From Aeromicrobium sp. (GTDB lineage: Bacteria > Actinomycetota > Actinomycetes > Propionibacteriales > Nocardioidaceae), in NCBI GenBank assembly GCA_014377785.1, contig JACMOZ010000023.1, forward strand, positions 1-49,363: a stretch of DNA of 49,363 bases, in the 5' to 3' direction. The position numbers and the translations under genes are program-made. The notes beneath the pieces were generated by a model that was not told the DNA's origin, did not search any database, and saw nothing but the letters and a program-made list of their open reading frames with translations. Below are positions 1 to 9,126 of the stretch, piece after piece; position 1 is the stretch's first letter; every line of letters begins with the position of its first letter.

Positions 1-621
1 GCCATGAACGACGTGAACTTCCCCGTTGCGAAGGTCTTGCATGGCATCGACGTTGCCCATGAGGTTGGCCTCGGTCCGATCAAGATCAACATGGTGATGA
101 AGCGCGGCCAGAATGATCAGGACATTGTGGCGATGGCACGCCACTTCAAGGGTTCGCCATACATTTTGCGTTTCATCGAGTTCATGGATGTTGGCGCCAG
201 CAATGGCTGGAAGATGGGCGAGGTGGTGCCCTCGGCCGAGGTCATCAGCCGCGTCAACGCCGAACTGCCCCTGGAGGAGGTCGCGCCGAACTACAACGGC
301 GAGACCTCGGTGAGATGGCGTTATCGGGATGGCAGCGGCGAGATCGGGGTGATCTCGAGCGTCACCCAGTCGTTCTGCCAGTCCTGCACACGGGTGCGGG
401 TCTCGACCGATGGCAAGCTGTTCACATGCCTGTTCGCGACGGACGGTCATGATCTGCGTGCCTTGATGCGCGGTGGATGCTCGGACGAACAGCTCTCAAC
501 CGTCATGGCCCACATTTGGCGAGAGCGCACAGACCGTTATTCAGAGTTGCGCAGTGCGAAGACCCGGGATCTTCGTGCGACCGGCGAGAAGAAAATCGAG
601 ATGTCCTACATCGGCGGATGA
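1..621 (+). CDS. moaA: GTP 3',8-cyclase MoaA, C-terminal part (5' end outside window)
   Basis: Radical-SAM enzyme that starts molybdenum cofactor synthesis by converting GTP to 3',8-cH2GTP. Only the last 207 codons are here. The reading frame is open at base 1, so the ATG at base 4 is internal and the N-terminal CxxxCxxC cluster lies upstream. The visible part has the RFIEFMD strand typical of MoaA and the second [4Fe-4S] motif C-x2-C-x13-C (CQSC ... FTC) that holds GTP. It ends in a Gly-Gly tail, which in MoaA enters the active site. MoaE and MoeZ of the same pathway lie elsewhere in the window, and a probable molybdoenzyme is the next gene, on the other strand. Confidence 0.95.
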   Translation, partial: AMNDVNFPVAKVLHGIDVAHEVGLGPIKINMVMKRGQNDQDIVAMARHFKGSPYILRFIEFMDVGASNGWKMGEVVPSAEVISRVNAELPLEEVAPNYNGETSVRWRYRDGSGEIGVISSVTQSFCQSCTRVRVSTDGKLFTCLFATDGHDLRALMRGGCSDEQLSTVMAHIWRERTDRYSELRSAKTRDLRATGEKKIEMSYIGG

Positions 622-709
622 ACGCCTAACCCATCACACCGACACCCAACTGAAGATGCTGCATCGTAGCGACCCGTATGGGCGCAATGGCATCAGCATT
701 TCTGACCCC

Positions 710-3079
710 TCAGGACAAATGTTGCGGTTCGGGGTAGGCCTTGTGGCCGTCGTCGGCGCCGACGGGCGACTGTGACAACTGCCTCAAAGTCGCCGTACGC
801 GCCGTGCCCGCGGGCACGAGACTCACGATGACCGACTTCGAGGTCGGGGTGTTGCTGCCGATCGCGGTCGAGTCGAGCGGCACGAGCGGATTGGTTTCGG
901 GATAGTAGGCCGCCGCCGAGCCGCGTGGAGTGTCATAAGCCACGAGGCGGAAATTTTGGGCAACCCGGTCCACGTCGTCGTCTTCCCAGCGGGCAACGAG
1001 GTCGACAAAATCGCCGTCGGCGAAGCCGAGTCCGGTGATGTCATCGGCATGAATGAACACGACGTGGCGACCGCCCTTGATACCGCGGTAGCGGTCGCTG
1101 TGCCCATAGATCGTCGTGTTGAACTGATCGTGGCTCCGAAGAGTCTGCAACAACAAGTGACCCTCTGGGACCTGAAGCGCCTCAATGGGAGAAGTGACGA
1201 ATTCACCGAGGCCTGATTTGGTGGTGAAGGTTCGCGAATCGCGCGGCGGGTGAGGGAGGACAAACCCGCCGGGACGATCGACCTTGGAGTTGTAGTCGGC
1301 GAAGCCCGGCACGACGTGCGAAATGTGATCGCGAATTTTGCCGTAGTCGGCGCGCATGCCAGCCCAGTCGATGCCGTGACGATAGCCCAGCGTCGCTTCG
1401 GCGATCCCCGCCACGATGGCGACTTCGGATCGCAAATGTTTGCTCGCTGGTTCGAGAGGCCCACGCGAAGCGTGAACCGAGCACATGGTGTCTTCGACGC
1501 TGACATATTGTTCGATGCCGCCCTGCATGTCTTTCTCGGTGCGCCCCATCGTCGGCAGGATCAGGGCGACATCACCGCATACGAGATGTGAACGGTTGAG
1601 CTTGGTCGAGATCTGGACCGTCAGGCTCGCCTTGCGCATCGCTTCGATGGTGACGCCGGTGTCGGGCGCGGCCTGGATGAAGTTGCCGCCGAGCCCGACG
1701 AAGACCTGGGCTTTGCCGTCGCGGAGGGCGCGGATCGCATCGACGGTGTCAAGGCCGTGTTCGCGTGGCGGATCGAAGCCGAACTCTTTCTGGAGCGCAT
1801 CGAGGAAATGCTTGGGAGGCTTCTCCCAGATGCCCATCGTCCGATCGCCCTGAACATTGGAATGACCGCGCACCGGGCACAAACCCGCGCCACGTTTGCC
1901 GATGTTGCCCTGAGCGAGCGCGACATTGACGACTTCTTTGATCGTCGCGACCGAGTTGTGATGTTGGGTCAGCCCCATCGCCCAGCAGTAGATCGTGGCG
2001 CCGGAATCACGGATCATTTCGGCGGCTTCGGTGATCTGGGCGCGGCTCAGACCCGTCGTCGACTCGACGAAGCCCCAGTCGACTTGACGCATGTGCTCGG
2101 CCCACGCGTCGAAACCGGTCGTATGGGTGTTGATGAAGTCATGGTCGAGAGCATCCCACTCGACGAGGAGCGAACCAACGGCCTGGAAGAACGCGAGGTC
2201 GCCGTTGATCCTGATCGGCAAATGCAGGTCGGCGAGATCGGTGCCCTTGCCGACAACACCGCGCGGCTTCTGTGGATTGCGGAAGTTGACGAGGCCGGCC
2301 TCGCGAAGCGGATTGATCGAGATGATCTTGGCGCCGCGGAGTTTGGCGGTTTCGAGGGCCGAAAGCATTCGTGGGTGATTCGTGCCCGGGTTCTGACCGG
2401 CTAAAACTATAAGTTCGGCGTCATAGATGTCGCGGAGATTGATGCTTGCCTTGCCGATACCGATCGATTCGGCAAGAGCCACGCTTGTCGACTCGTGGCA
2501 CATGTTGGAGCAATCGGGCAGGTTGTTGGTGCCGAAAGCCCGGATGAACAGCTGATAGAGGAAGGCAGCCTCGTTGGAGGCGCGCCCAGAGGTGTAAAAG
2601 ATAGCCTCGTCGGGGCTCGCGAGCCCGTTGAGGTAAGTCGCGATGAGCGAGTTCGCGTCGTCCCAGGATATGGCTTCGTAATGACTGCTGCCGGACCTTT
2701 TGATGAATGGCTCGGTGATGCGACCCTGCTGACCAAGCCAGTATTCGTCATGACTGTCGAGGGCGGCGATGCTGTGGTTGGCCAGGAACTCCGGCGTTAC
2801 CCGCTTTTTGGTGGCTTCCTCTGCAGTGGCTTTGGCCCCGTTTTCGCAGAACTCGGCCGTCTGACGGTGCTCGGGGTCCGGATCGGGCCAAGCGCAACTC
2901 ACGCAGTCGAAGCCGTCGGCCTGATTGAGCTTGAGAAGGGTTTTGGCCGTACGCCTCAAACCCATCTGGGCGACGCTGCGTTGGAGGGCTACCAACACCC
3001 CGGTGACACCGGCAGCGGACTCTTTGGGGCTGACGACGTGGACCTGTTCTTCGCCCGTTCCGCTGGCGCCGGGCTTCAT
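710..3079 (-). CDS. FdhF/YdeP-family molybdopterin oxidoreductase
   Basis: Predicted 789-residue cytoplasmic molybdopterin-bis(guanine dinucleotide) oxidoreductase, related to formate dehydrogenase H and closest to the YdeP branch, whose substrate is not established. Cys59, Cys62 and Cys78 (CVSC ... FCENGAKA) are candidate iron-sulfur ligands. The motif NMCHESTS puts Cys194 where E. coli FdhF has its selenocysteine metal ligand, so this should be a Cys-type enzyme. An open frame continues to 3187, but I place the start at the ATG at 3079. It overlaps the TGA of the upstream gene as ATGA, and the extension is Arg-rich and unlike the family. Translational coupling suggests the 148-residue upstream protein works with it. 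The substrate is unknown from sequence. Confidence 0.9.
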   Translation of the reverse strand: MKPGASGTGEEQVHVVSPKESAAGVTGVLVALQRSVAQMGLRRTAKTLLKLNQADGFDCVSCAWPDPDPEHRQTAEFCENGAKATAEEATKKRVTPEFLANHSIAALDSHDEYWLGQQGRITEPFIKRSGSSHYEAISWDDANSLIATYLNGLASPDEAIFYTSGRASNEAAFLYQLFIRAFGTNNLPDCSNMCHESTSVALAESIGIGKASINLRDIYDAELIVLAGQNPGTNHPRMLSALETAKLRGAKIISINPLREAGLVNFRNPQKPRGVVGKGTDLADLHLPIRINGDLAFFQAVGSLLVEWDALDHDFINTHTTGFDAWAEHMRQVDWGFVESTTGLSRAQITEAAEMIRDSGATIYCWAMGLTQHHNSVATIKEVVNVALAQGNIGKRGAGLCPVRGHSNVQGDRTMGIWEKPPKHFLDALQKEFGFDPPREHGLDTVDAIRALRDGKAQVFVGLGGNFIQAAPDTGVTIEAMRKASLTVQISTKLNRSHLVCGDVALILPTMGRTEKDMQGGIEQYVSVEDTMCSVHASRGPLEPASKHLRSEVAIVAGIAEATLGYRHGIDWAGMRADYGKIRDHISHVVPGFADYNSKVDRPGGFVLPHPPRDSRTFTTKSGLGEFVTSPIEALQVPEGHLLLQTLRSHDQFNTTIYGHSDRYRGIKGGRHVVFIHADDITGLGFADGDFVDLVARWEDDDVDRVAQNFRLVAYDTPRGSAAAYYPETNPLVPLDSTAIGSNTPTSKSVIVSLVPAGTARTATLRQLSQSPVGADDGHKAYPEPQHLS

Positions 3080-3522
3080 CGGCGTGCCAAATGAGGCACT
3101 GATTGGCCGATTTCGGTCGGGACGTCTTCGGCGAGCCTCACAACGCCGGTAGGGACGAGGCGCACCACTTGTGAGTTGCGGGACCAACGGTCGATCGCGT
3201 TGTCCCGGTCATGGACGTTGAGCCGGCCGGTCCTGAGAGTGGTCGTGATGACATCCCATTGTTCGGATACGGGCGCGAGCAACTCCACAGCGGCCTCGGC
3301 TTCTGCCACCAGATGACGGTTGGTTTTGCTTCGCAACACCAGCGTTACGGTCGATTGCTTCTCGATGCCGGGGAGGGGTTGTTCGTCGCCGTTGGCCACC
3401 ACGCACACCGCGTCGCCGACCCATTCGTGCCACACGGGGTGTGAGTGACCGGCATACGTCACCCAGACCACACTGGATTTTTTAGCCAATTCGGCGACGA
3501 GTGCCTCGGGAAAGTCGACCAT
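3076..3522 (-). CDS. Small protein, possible split-barrel (PNPOx-like) fold
   Basis: A 148-residue protein I recognise only as an actinobacterial hypothetical. It has alternating hydrophobic strands and a conserved-looking stretch VWHEWVGDA ... ANGDEQPLPG. This recalls pyridoxamine-phosphate-oxidase-like FMN split barrels, but no flavin motif is clear. Its stop overlaps the start of the molybdopterin oxidoreductase by four bases, so the two are co-translated and a partner or redox role is plausible. The start is supported by a TAGTCT hexamer exactly six bases upstream of the ATG. That hexamer lies over the last codons of the lipase gene, giving this pair its own probable leaderless promoter. 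Confidence 0.75.
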   Translation of the reverse strand: MVDFPEALVAELAKKSSVVWVTYAGHSHPVWHEWVGDAVCVVANGDEQPLPGIEKQSTVTLVLRSKTNRHLVAEAEAAVELLAPVSEQWDVITTTLRTGRLNVHDRDNAIDRWSRNSQVVRLVPTGVVRLAEDVPTEIGQSVPHLARR

Positions 3523-3526
3523 AGGT

Positions 3527-4576
3527 TCAGACTACGCTCGAAATCTTTCGCGCGCCGACCTTGCGGGAGGCCTTAACGGCGGGTGCATAGGCGACTTCGC
3601 GTTCGGCCAGACCGAGGACGAACTTGCCGATCTCCTCGATCGCAACGCGTGCTTCGGGGAGCCACGCGGCGGCCGCGTGAAAGACATGCACTTGTCGGTC
3701 CCAGACCTGCAGCTCGCAGGGGACTCCCGCGGAAACAAGACGGTTGGCCATCAGTTCGGCATCGGCCATCAGCACTTCGTGCGATCCGATGTGGATCAGG
3801 CTCGGCGGAAGGTCCGACATCTCCATGTTGACCGGGCATACCCGCCGACCGGACACGCCGTGCTTGACCTCGAGCCGATCGGCGACATTGGTCAACCGGG
3901 CGATGGCGTGAGCGGGAAAAACCTGGCAGCGGTTGGCGTTGCGGTGGCTCAACTTGCCGGTCGGATCCATGTCGAGGAGGGGCGAGATCGCCACGACACC
4001 GGCCGGACTGCCCCATCCGTTGTCGATGACGGCACGGGCGACGCTGAAGGCGAGGTAACCCCCGGCCGAATCGCCGGCAACGGTGATGTTCTCCGGCTTG
4101 TAACCCTGATCCATCAGCCAGCGGAAACCGTCGACACAATCGGCGATAGTGCTGACGATCGGTTCGTTGGGCATTTGCCGGTAACCGACGTTGAGGACAG
4201 GCTGCTTGGCCGCATACGAAATGCGCGAGGCGAGCCGTCGGTGCGTGTTGAGGCCGCACGTCAGGAACGCGCCGCCGTGGAAGTAGAGGATCGCCTGCTC
4301 GTTGCCGGTGAGGATGTCGTCGACGCCCTTGGCCTGGAGCCATTCGCTCGGGCAATTGACGAGATCGACGCTGCGCCACATGGTCCCTTCATGCACTGGG
4401 AGCAGCCGTGCCACGTGGTCGATCAAGTTTGGCGGCAAGACCTGAATGGGGAGTCGAGCCCACACGCCGAGAATCGGACGCACCGTGAGGCGCAATCCCA
4501 GGCCGAGTATTTTCGACTGTGTACTCATGCCTTTGAAAAATTGCGGATCGACTGCCAAAGACAAGTGCGAACCCAT
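3527..4576 (-). CDS. Alpha/beta hydrolase, hormone-sensitive-lipase family
   Basis: Predicted 349-residue carboxylesterase or lipase. The oxyanion motif HGGAF starts at His100, and the nucleophile motif GDSAGG puts the catalytic Ser at 170. The acid is probably within GSHEVLMAD near 265-272, and the His is in HVFH near 297-300. The first open ATG is at 4609, but the ATG at 4576 has a strong GGGAGG site five to six bases upstream and is the better start. The gene is divergent from a wax ester/diacylglycerol acyltransferase at 4675 across about 100 bases. This suggests opposite arms of storage-lipid turnover. It lacks a clear signal peptide. The substrate is inferred only by family. Confidence 0.9.
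   Translation of the reverse strand: MGSHLSLAVDPQFFKGMSTQSKILGLGLRLTVRPILGVWARLPIQVLPPNLIDHVARLLPVHEGTMWRSVDLVNCPSEWLQAKGVDDILTGNEQAILYFHGGAFLTCGLNTHRRLASRISYAAKQPVLNVGYRQMPNEPIVSTIADCVDGFRWLMDQGYKPENITVAGDSAGGYLAFSVARAVIDNGWGSPAGVVAISPLLDMDPTGKLSHRNANRCQVFPAHAIARLTNVADRLEVKHGVSGRRVCPVNMEMSDLPPSLIHIGSHEVLMADAELMANRLVSAGVPCELQVWDRQVHVFHAAAAWLPEARVAIEEIGKFVLGLAEREVAYAPAVKASRKVGARKISSVV
3529..3534 (-). promoter_or_regulatory. Leaderless -10 hexamer TAGTCT
   Basis: TAGTCT, then six bases, then the ATG at 3522. It overlaps the end of the upstream lipase gene. The same arrangement recurs at many starts in this window. Confidence 0.6.
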
Positions 4577-4674
4577 AAGTCCCTCCCAGCTATGCGAAGA
4601 ACTCTTCACGAGCTATTCACCCCGAGTGACTTGCGCCACACTTCGTCGTTAGCGTATCGCGGAGGTACCCCAAC

Positions 4675-6072
4675 ATGGGCAAGGATAAACACATGTCGTT
4701 CATGCCACCCACGGACTCGATGTTTCTGCTGGCCGAATCTCGTGAACATCCGATGCACGTCGGCAGCCTGCAGCTTTTCGTACCTCCTGAGGGTTCCGGC
4801 CCCGAATATGTGCGCCAGATGTTGGATGCATTCCGCCAGACGGACAACGTCTCACCGACCTTCCGCAAGCGTCCCGCCGAACCCGTTGGGTCACTGGGTA
4901 ATACCTGGTGGATGTCTGACGACACCATCGACTTCGACTATCACATCCGCCATTCGGCGGTCCCCAATCCCGGCCGCATCCGCGAGCTGTTGCAACTGAC
5001 TTCGCGCTGGCACGGTGCATTGCTCGACCGGCACCGCCCGCTCTGGGAAACGCACGTCATCGAGGGCCTCGAAGACGGCCGTATCGCGGTCTACAGCAAG
5101 ATCCACCACTCCATGGTCGACGGTGTAGCGGCGTTGAGGCTCATGCAAAATGCACTCAGCGAAGATCCAACCAAAATGGACTGCGTGCCCCCGTGGGCGA
5201 TCCAGCCGGGCAAGAAGAAGGAGCCCAGGGAGGGTGGCGGATTCAACCCGATGGGACTATTGCGTGCCGGTCTGGATGTTGCCGCTGACGTGGCCGGCAT
5301 TGCGCCCGCCTCGTTCAAGATCGTCAACCAGATTCTCCGCGACGGCGACATCACTCTCCCGGGTGCCCCCAAGACGATGCTCAACGGCCCGGTAGGCGGA
5401 GCGCGTAGATTTGCCGCCCAGTCCTGGGAGATAGAACGCATCCAGCGGGTCGCCAAATCCTCGGGGACGACGCTTAACGACGTGGTGCTCGCGATGGTGT
5501 CCGGATCGTTGCGCAACTATCTCCTCGAGCAGCACGCGCTGCCCGATGAGCCGATGACGGCCATGGTGCCGGTGTCTTTGGCCTTGCGGGCCGAGTCTGC
5601 GGGCAAGGAAAGCGGCGGCAACTCGGTCGGCGCCATCATCGTCAATCTGGCGACCGATCAGGAAAACGGTTCGACCCGCCTTGAAGAGATCGCCTACTCC
5701 TCGCGGCAGGCGAAAAAGATCCTGTCGGGACTTTCACCGATGCAGATCCTTGCTTTCTCGGCGATCCAGATGTTGCCCCTGGCGCTGACACCGGTCCCGG
5801 GCTTCGTGAAATACACGAACCCGGCGTTCAACGTCATCGTGTCGAACGTTCCGGGACCCCGTAACGAAATGTTCTTCAACGGCGCGAAACTCGACGGACT
5901 GTATCCCGTGTCGATCGTGCTTGATGGTCAGGCCATCAACATCACGTTGTGCAGTCGCGACAAATACCTCGACTTCGGCATCATCGGTTGCCGCAAGAGC
6001 GTCCCGCACTTGCAGCGATTGCTCACGCACCTCGAGACGGCCCTTGCCGAACTCGAAACGACCTGGGGCTAG
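4675..6072 (+). CDS. WS/DGAT wax ester synthase / diacylglycerol acyltransferase
   Basis: A 465-residue acyltransferase of the WS/DGAT family, which joins acyl-CoA to fatty alcohols or diacylglycerol to make wax esters or triacylglycerol at the membrane and lipid-body surface. The catalytic motif HHxxxDG is HHSMVDG at about residues 144-150. The C-terminal half has the family signature NVIVSNVPGP. The length matches the family. The ATG at 4675 is preceded by GGAGG about nine bases upstream. It is transcribed away from the lipase at 4576, so the short shared region probably holds both promoters. Confidence 0.95.
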   Translation: MGKDKHMSFMPPTDSMFLLAESREHPMHVGSLQLFVPPEGSGPEYVRQMLDAFRQTDNVSPTFRKRPAEPVGSLGNTWWMSDDTIDFDYHIRHSAVPNPGRIRELLQLTSRWHGALLDRHRPLWETHVIEGLEDGRIAVYSKIHHSMVDGVAALRLMQNALSEDPTKMDCVPPWAIQPGKKKEPREGGGFNPMGLLRAGLDVAADVAGIAPASFKIVNQILRDGDITLPGAPKTMLNGPVGGARRFAAQSWEIERIQRVAKSSGTTLNDVVLAMVSGSLRNYLLEQHALPDEPMTAMVPVSLALRAESAGKESGGNSVGAIIVNLATDQENGSTRLEEIAYSSRQAKKILSGLSPMQILAFSAIQMLPLALTPVPGFVKYTNPAFNVIVSNVPGPRNEMFFNGAKLDGLYPVSIVLDGQAINITLCSRDKYLDFGIIGCRKSVPHLQRLLTHLETALAELETTWG

Positions 6073-6083
6073 TTCCACCCCGA

Positions 6084-6140
6084 GATGTGGGCAGGTTTCG
6101 GGGGTTATCGGGCCCTTGACCCCCGGGGAGTGCCCACATC
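6084..6140. repeat. Large nested inverted repeat after the acyltransferase gene
   Basis: The outer arms GATGTGGGCA (6084-6093) and TGCCCACATC (6131-6140) are perfect complements. The inner arms CGGGGGT (6099-6105) and ACCCCCG (6119-6125) are also perfect, separated from the outer arms by five bases on each side. No T-run follows, so it may be a factor-dependent terminator or a REP-like element. It lies just upstream of the transporter promoter. Confidence 0.75.
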
Positions 6141-6148
6141 TTGCCGGT

Positions 6149-6154
6149 TAGCCT
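6149..6154 (+). promoter_or_regulatory. Leaderless -10 hexamer TAGCCT
   Basis: TAGCCT is followed by six bases and the GTG at 6161, with no Shine-Dalgarno site. It supports that GTG as the start. Confidence 0.6.
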
Positions 6155-6160
6155 TGGGCA

Positions 6161-7039
6161 GTGCCCATCCTCCTTGCCGTGATCGCCGTTCTCGGCGTTT
6201 CGGCGTCGGGACCGCTCATGGCGGCCACCGCCGCGCCGGCTCTGGCCATCGCGTTGTGGCGCAACGCGGGTGGGGCGGCACTGATCGCGCCTTTCGCGTT
6301 GACCCGCAATCGCGGCGAGCTCCGTGGACTCAATGGCCGTCAATGGTTGATGTCGGCTCTCGCCGGTGCGATGCTTGCGGCGCATTTCGCGGCCTGGGTC
6401 TCAGCCCTCAAGCTGACTTCCGTCGCCGCGGCGACCGCTCTGGTCACAACCCAACTCATCTGGGTTGTCCTCATTGACCGGATCAAGGGCGCCAAACCTA
6501 CGACGGCCGTAGTTGTCGGCATGGGCGTCTCGATCAGCGGTGTCCTCGTCATCTCCGGTTTCGATTTCGCGTTGTCGGGTCGGGCGATCACCGGTGACGC
6601 GCTCGCCATCCTCGGCGGACTGTTCGCCGCTCTCTATCTCGTGGTCGGCAACGAAGTACGCAAGACGCTGTCGACAACGGCATACACACTCCTTTGTTAT
6701 GGATTCTGTGCCGTGTTGCTCGCATCTGCCGCCCTGATCTTCGGCATACCGCTCACCGGCTTCAGCGCCACGTCGTGGCTCCTGATCGCTGCAGTGACTG
6801 TTTCGGCGCAATTGCTGGGTCATTCGTTGCTCAATCATCTGCTCGCGGTGATGAGCCCGATGGTCATTTCGCTCCTCATTCTGCTCGAAGTGCCCGGCGC
6901 GGCTTTGCTCGCCGGACTCTTTCTCGGCCAAACCCCGTCGTGGGGCGTGTATGTCGGGCTGGTCCTGATTCTGGCCGGTCTCTGTGTTGTCGCCGCGCGG
7001 AGACAAGAGACGCCGGCCGAGGTCGTGCTGGCCGAGTAG
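6161..7039 (+). CDS. EamA/DMT-superfamily transporter
   Basis: A 292-residue inner-membrane protein with about ten hydrophobic helices arranged as two EamA repeats, as in the drug/metabolite transporter superfamily. The first helix begins at the start codon (ILLAVIAVLGVSASGPLM). The region AAHFAAWVSALKLTSVAAATALV is typical of the end of the first repeat. The cytosolic C-terminus is short and basic. Substrates of this family range from amino acids to nucleosides and cannot be read from sequence. The GTG start at 6161 fits a leaderless transcript with TAGCCT six bases upstream. Confidence 0.88.
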   Translation: MPILLAVIAVLGVSASGPLMAATAAPALAIALWRNAGGAALIAPFALTRNRGELRGLNGRQWLMSALAGAMLAAHFAAWVSALKLTSVAAATALVTTQLIWVVLIDRIKGAKPTTAVVVGMGVSISGVLVISGFDFALSGRAITGDALAILGGLFAALYLVVGNEVRKTLSTTAYTLLCYGFCAVLLASAALIFGIPLTGFSATSWLLIAAVTVSAQLLGHSLLNHLLAVMSPMVISLLILLEVPGAALLAGLFLGQTPSWGVYVGLVLILAGLCVVAARRQETPAEVVLAE

Positions 7040-7163
7040 CACCCCCTGGACAGCGCGGCGTGGCCAATCTCACCCCAGGGCGATAGAGACGTGGGGCGCC
7101 CTTCTCGATAGAGTCGGCGGGTCAATACCCAAAGCAGATTCTGCTCAATCCTTAGTGGGGCGC

Positions 7164-7862
7164 ATGCCGAACTTCGAAGCCGTCATCCTTGCCGCCGGTA
7201 TGGGGACCAGGCTCGGCCGTCCGCATCCCAAACCACTGACCAAGCTCGATTCTGGCGAAACCATCATGCGTCGCCAGATCAGCAATCTGCGGAGCACATT
7301 CACCAAGGACCTTCGCATCACCGCCGCAGTCGGCTACAAACTCGACTGGGTCATCGAAGAAAATCCCGACCTCGTCTTTGTCTACAACCCTTATTACGAC
7401 ACGACCAACACGTGCAAAAGCCTGCTGGCCGCACTGCAACACACCGGCAAACTGGGTGTCTTGTGGCTCAACGGCGACGTCGTGTTCCATCCCGAACTCC
7501 TCGGCCTGCTCTCAGCGTCGATCGACGCCGATCAGAGCTTCGTCTCGGTCAACACCGAATCCGTCGCCGAGGAAGAGGTCAAATACACCCTCGATGCCGA
7601 CGGCTTCATCGACGCACTGTCCAAAACAGTCGTTGGTGGACTCGGCGAAGCGGTGGGTATCAACTACATCGCGGCCGGTGACAAGGCCGCCCTCATTGGC
7701 CGGCTCATCGAGTGCGATGACCTGGACTACTTCGAGCGGGGCATCGAACTCGCGATCGACAAAGACGGTCTCAAGGTCAAGCCGATCGACATTTCGCAAT
7801 ACCCTGCCATCGAGGTCGACTTCGATGCCGACCTCATACGCGCCAACGCCAGCCTTGAATAG
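7164..7862 (+). CDS. Sugar/choline-phosphate nucleotidyltransferase (LicC-like)
   Basis: A 232-residue nucleotidyltransferase of the phosphocholine cytidylyltransferase (LicC) type. The nucleotide-binding loop LAAGMGTRLG is at about residues 9-18. The stretch YYDTTNTCKSLLAAL is the choline-phosphate-type signature, and LNGDVVFHPELL holds the metal-binding Asp. It would activate a phospho-alcohol or sugar phosphate with CTP for envelope decoration. The open frame extends to 6984, but the N-terminal part is Arg-rich and unlike the family, so the ATG at 7164 is chosen. No partner genes of a choline pathway are adjacent, so the substrate is uncertain. Confidence 0.87.
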   Translation: MPNFEAVILAAGMGTRLGRPHPKPLTKLDSGETIMRRQISNLRSTFTKDLRITAAVGYKLDWVIEENPDLVFVYNPYYDTTNTCKSLLAALQHTGKLGVLWLNGDVVFHPELLGLLSASIDADQSFVSVNTESVAEEEVKYTLDADGFIDALSKTVVGGLGEAVGINYIAAGDKAALIGRLIECDDLDYFERGIELAIDKDGLKVKPIDISQYPAIEVDFDADLIRANASLE

Positions 7863-7920
7863 GCACCGCCTGAATTAAGAACTGCCACCGCTCATCCCTG
7901 CTACGCCATAGGAGCCCACC

Positions 7921-9114
7921 ATGGGTCGTCTCGTTACCACTGATGGTCTGACCGACATCCAGGAAGAAATCCTCAAGACTGTTCGCAAGTTCGTAGACGA
8001 GAAGATCATCCCCGTCGCGACCGAGCTCGAGCACAAGGACGAATATCCGACCGCGATCGTCGAAGGGCTCAAGGATCTTGGCATTTTCGGGCTGATGATC
8101 CCTGAGGAGTTCGGTGGGCTTGGCGAATCCCTGTTGACGTATGCCCTCGTCGTCGAGGAGATCGCGCGAGGCTGGATGAGCGTCTCCGGCGTCATCAATA
8201 CGCATTTCATAGTTGCCTACATGTTGATGCACCACGGCACCGATGAACAGAAGCAGAAATATCTGCCGAAGATGGCGACCGGCGAAACCCGTGGCGCCTT
8301 CTCGATGTCCGAGCCCGGTTGCGGCTCCGACGTCGCGGCGATCAAGACCAAGGCGGTCTTGAATGACGACGACACCTACACGATCACCGGCCAAAAGATG
8401 TGGCTCACGAATGGCGGCTCGGCCAACCTCGTAGCGGTCCTCGTCAAGACCGACGAAGGCCAGGACTCGGTCTACAAGAACATGACGACGTTCCTCGTCG
8501 AGAAGGAACCGGGCTTCGGCGAGACTGCTCAGGGCGTCACCATCCCCGGCAAGATCGAGAAGATGGGATACAAAGGCGTCGACACGACCGAAATGATCTT
8601 CGAAGGCCACAACATTTCGGCCGATCAGATCATCGGTGGCATACCCGGCAAGGGCTTCTACCAAATGATGGACGGCGTCGAGGTCGGCCGTGTCAACGTC
8701 GCCGCCCGCGCTGTCGGCGTGGCCAACCGAGCTTTCGAGCTCGGCGTGTCATACGCCCAGCAGCGTGAGACGTTTGGCAAGAAGATCGCCGAGCATCAGG
8801 CCGTGCTTTTCCGCATCGCGGAGATGGGCACCAAGGTCGAGGCCGCCCATGCTCTTGTCGTCATCGCGGCCCGCAAGAAAGATGGTGGCAGTCGCAACGA
8901 CCTCGAAGCGGGTATGGCGAAATATCTTGCGAGCGAATATTGCTCGCAAGTCGTCGAAGACTCATTCCGGATCCACGGCGGCTACGGTTTCAGTAAGGAA
9001 TACGAAATCGAGCGCCTCTACCGTGAAGCGCCGATGTTGCTCATCGGTGAGGGCACGGCCGACATCCAGCGGATGATTATCGGCCGCCGCCTCCTCGAAG
9101 ACTACAAACTCTAA
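7921..9114 (+). CDS. Acyl-CoA dehydrogenase
   Basis: A 397-residue flavoprotein that makes the alpha,beta double bond of acyl-CoA. The family blocks are all present: FSMSEPGCGSD (flavin and substrate contact), YTITGQKMWLTNG, QRETFGKKIAEHQA, and IHGGYGFSKEYEIERLYRE near the C-terminus. The last includes the region of the usual catalytic base. AGGAG lies about eight bases before the ATG. It heads a tight same-strand run with a stress-protein-like gene, a MaoC hydratase and a histidine phosphatase. Together with the hydratase this suggests oxidation of a short or branched acyl-CoA. The chain length is not predictable here. Confidence 0.95.
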   Translation: MGRLVTTDGLTDIQEEILKTVRKFVDEKIIPVATELEHKDEYPTAIVEGLKDLGIFGLMIPEEFGGLGESLLTYALVVEEIARGWMSVSGVINTHFIVAYMLMHHGTDEQKQKYLPKMATGETRGAFSMSEPGCGSDVAAIKTKAVLNDDDTYTITGQKMWLTNGGSANLVAVLVKTDEGQDSVYKNMTTFLVEKEPGFGETAQGVTIPGKIEKMGYKGVDTTEMIFEGHNISADQIIGGIPGKGFYQMMDGVEVGRVNVAARAVGVANRAFELGVSYAQQRETFGKKIAEHQAVLFRIAEMGTKVEAAHALVVIAARKKDGGSRNDLEAGMAKYLASEYCSQVVEDSFRIHGGYGFSKEYEIERLYREAPMLLIGEGTADIQRMIIGRRLLEDYKL

Positions 9115-9126
9115 GGAGCGAAAAAC

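Noticed and set aside
3677-4999. A 440-residue plus-strand open frame antisense to the lipase
   Set aside because: It runs antisense to a clear hydrolase and across the start of the acyltransferase. The translation has no recognisable domain, and the lipase and acyltransferase motifs explain the DNA.
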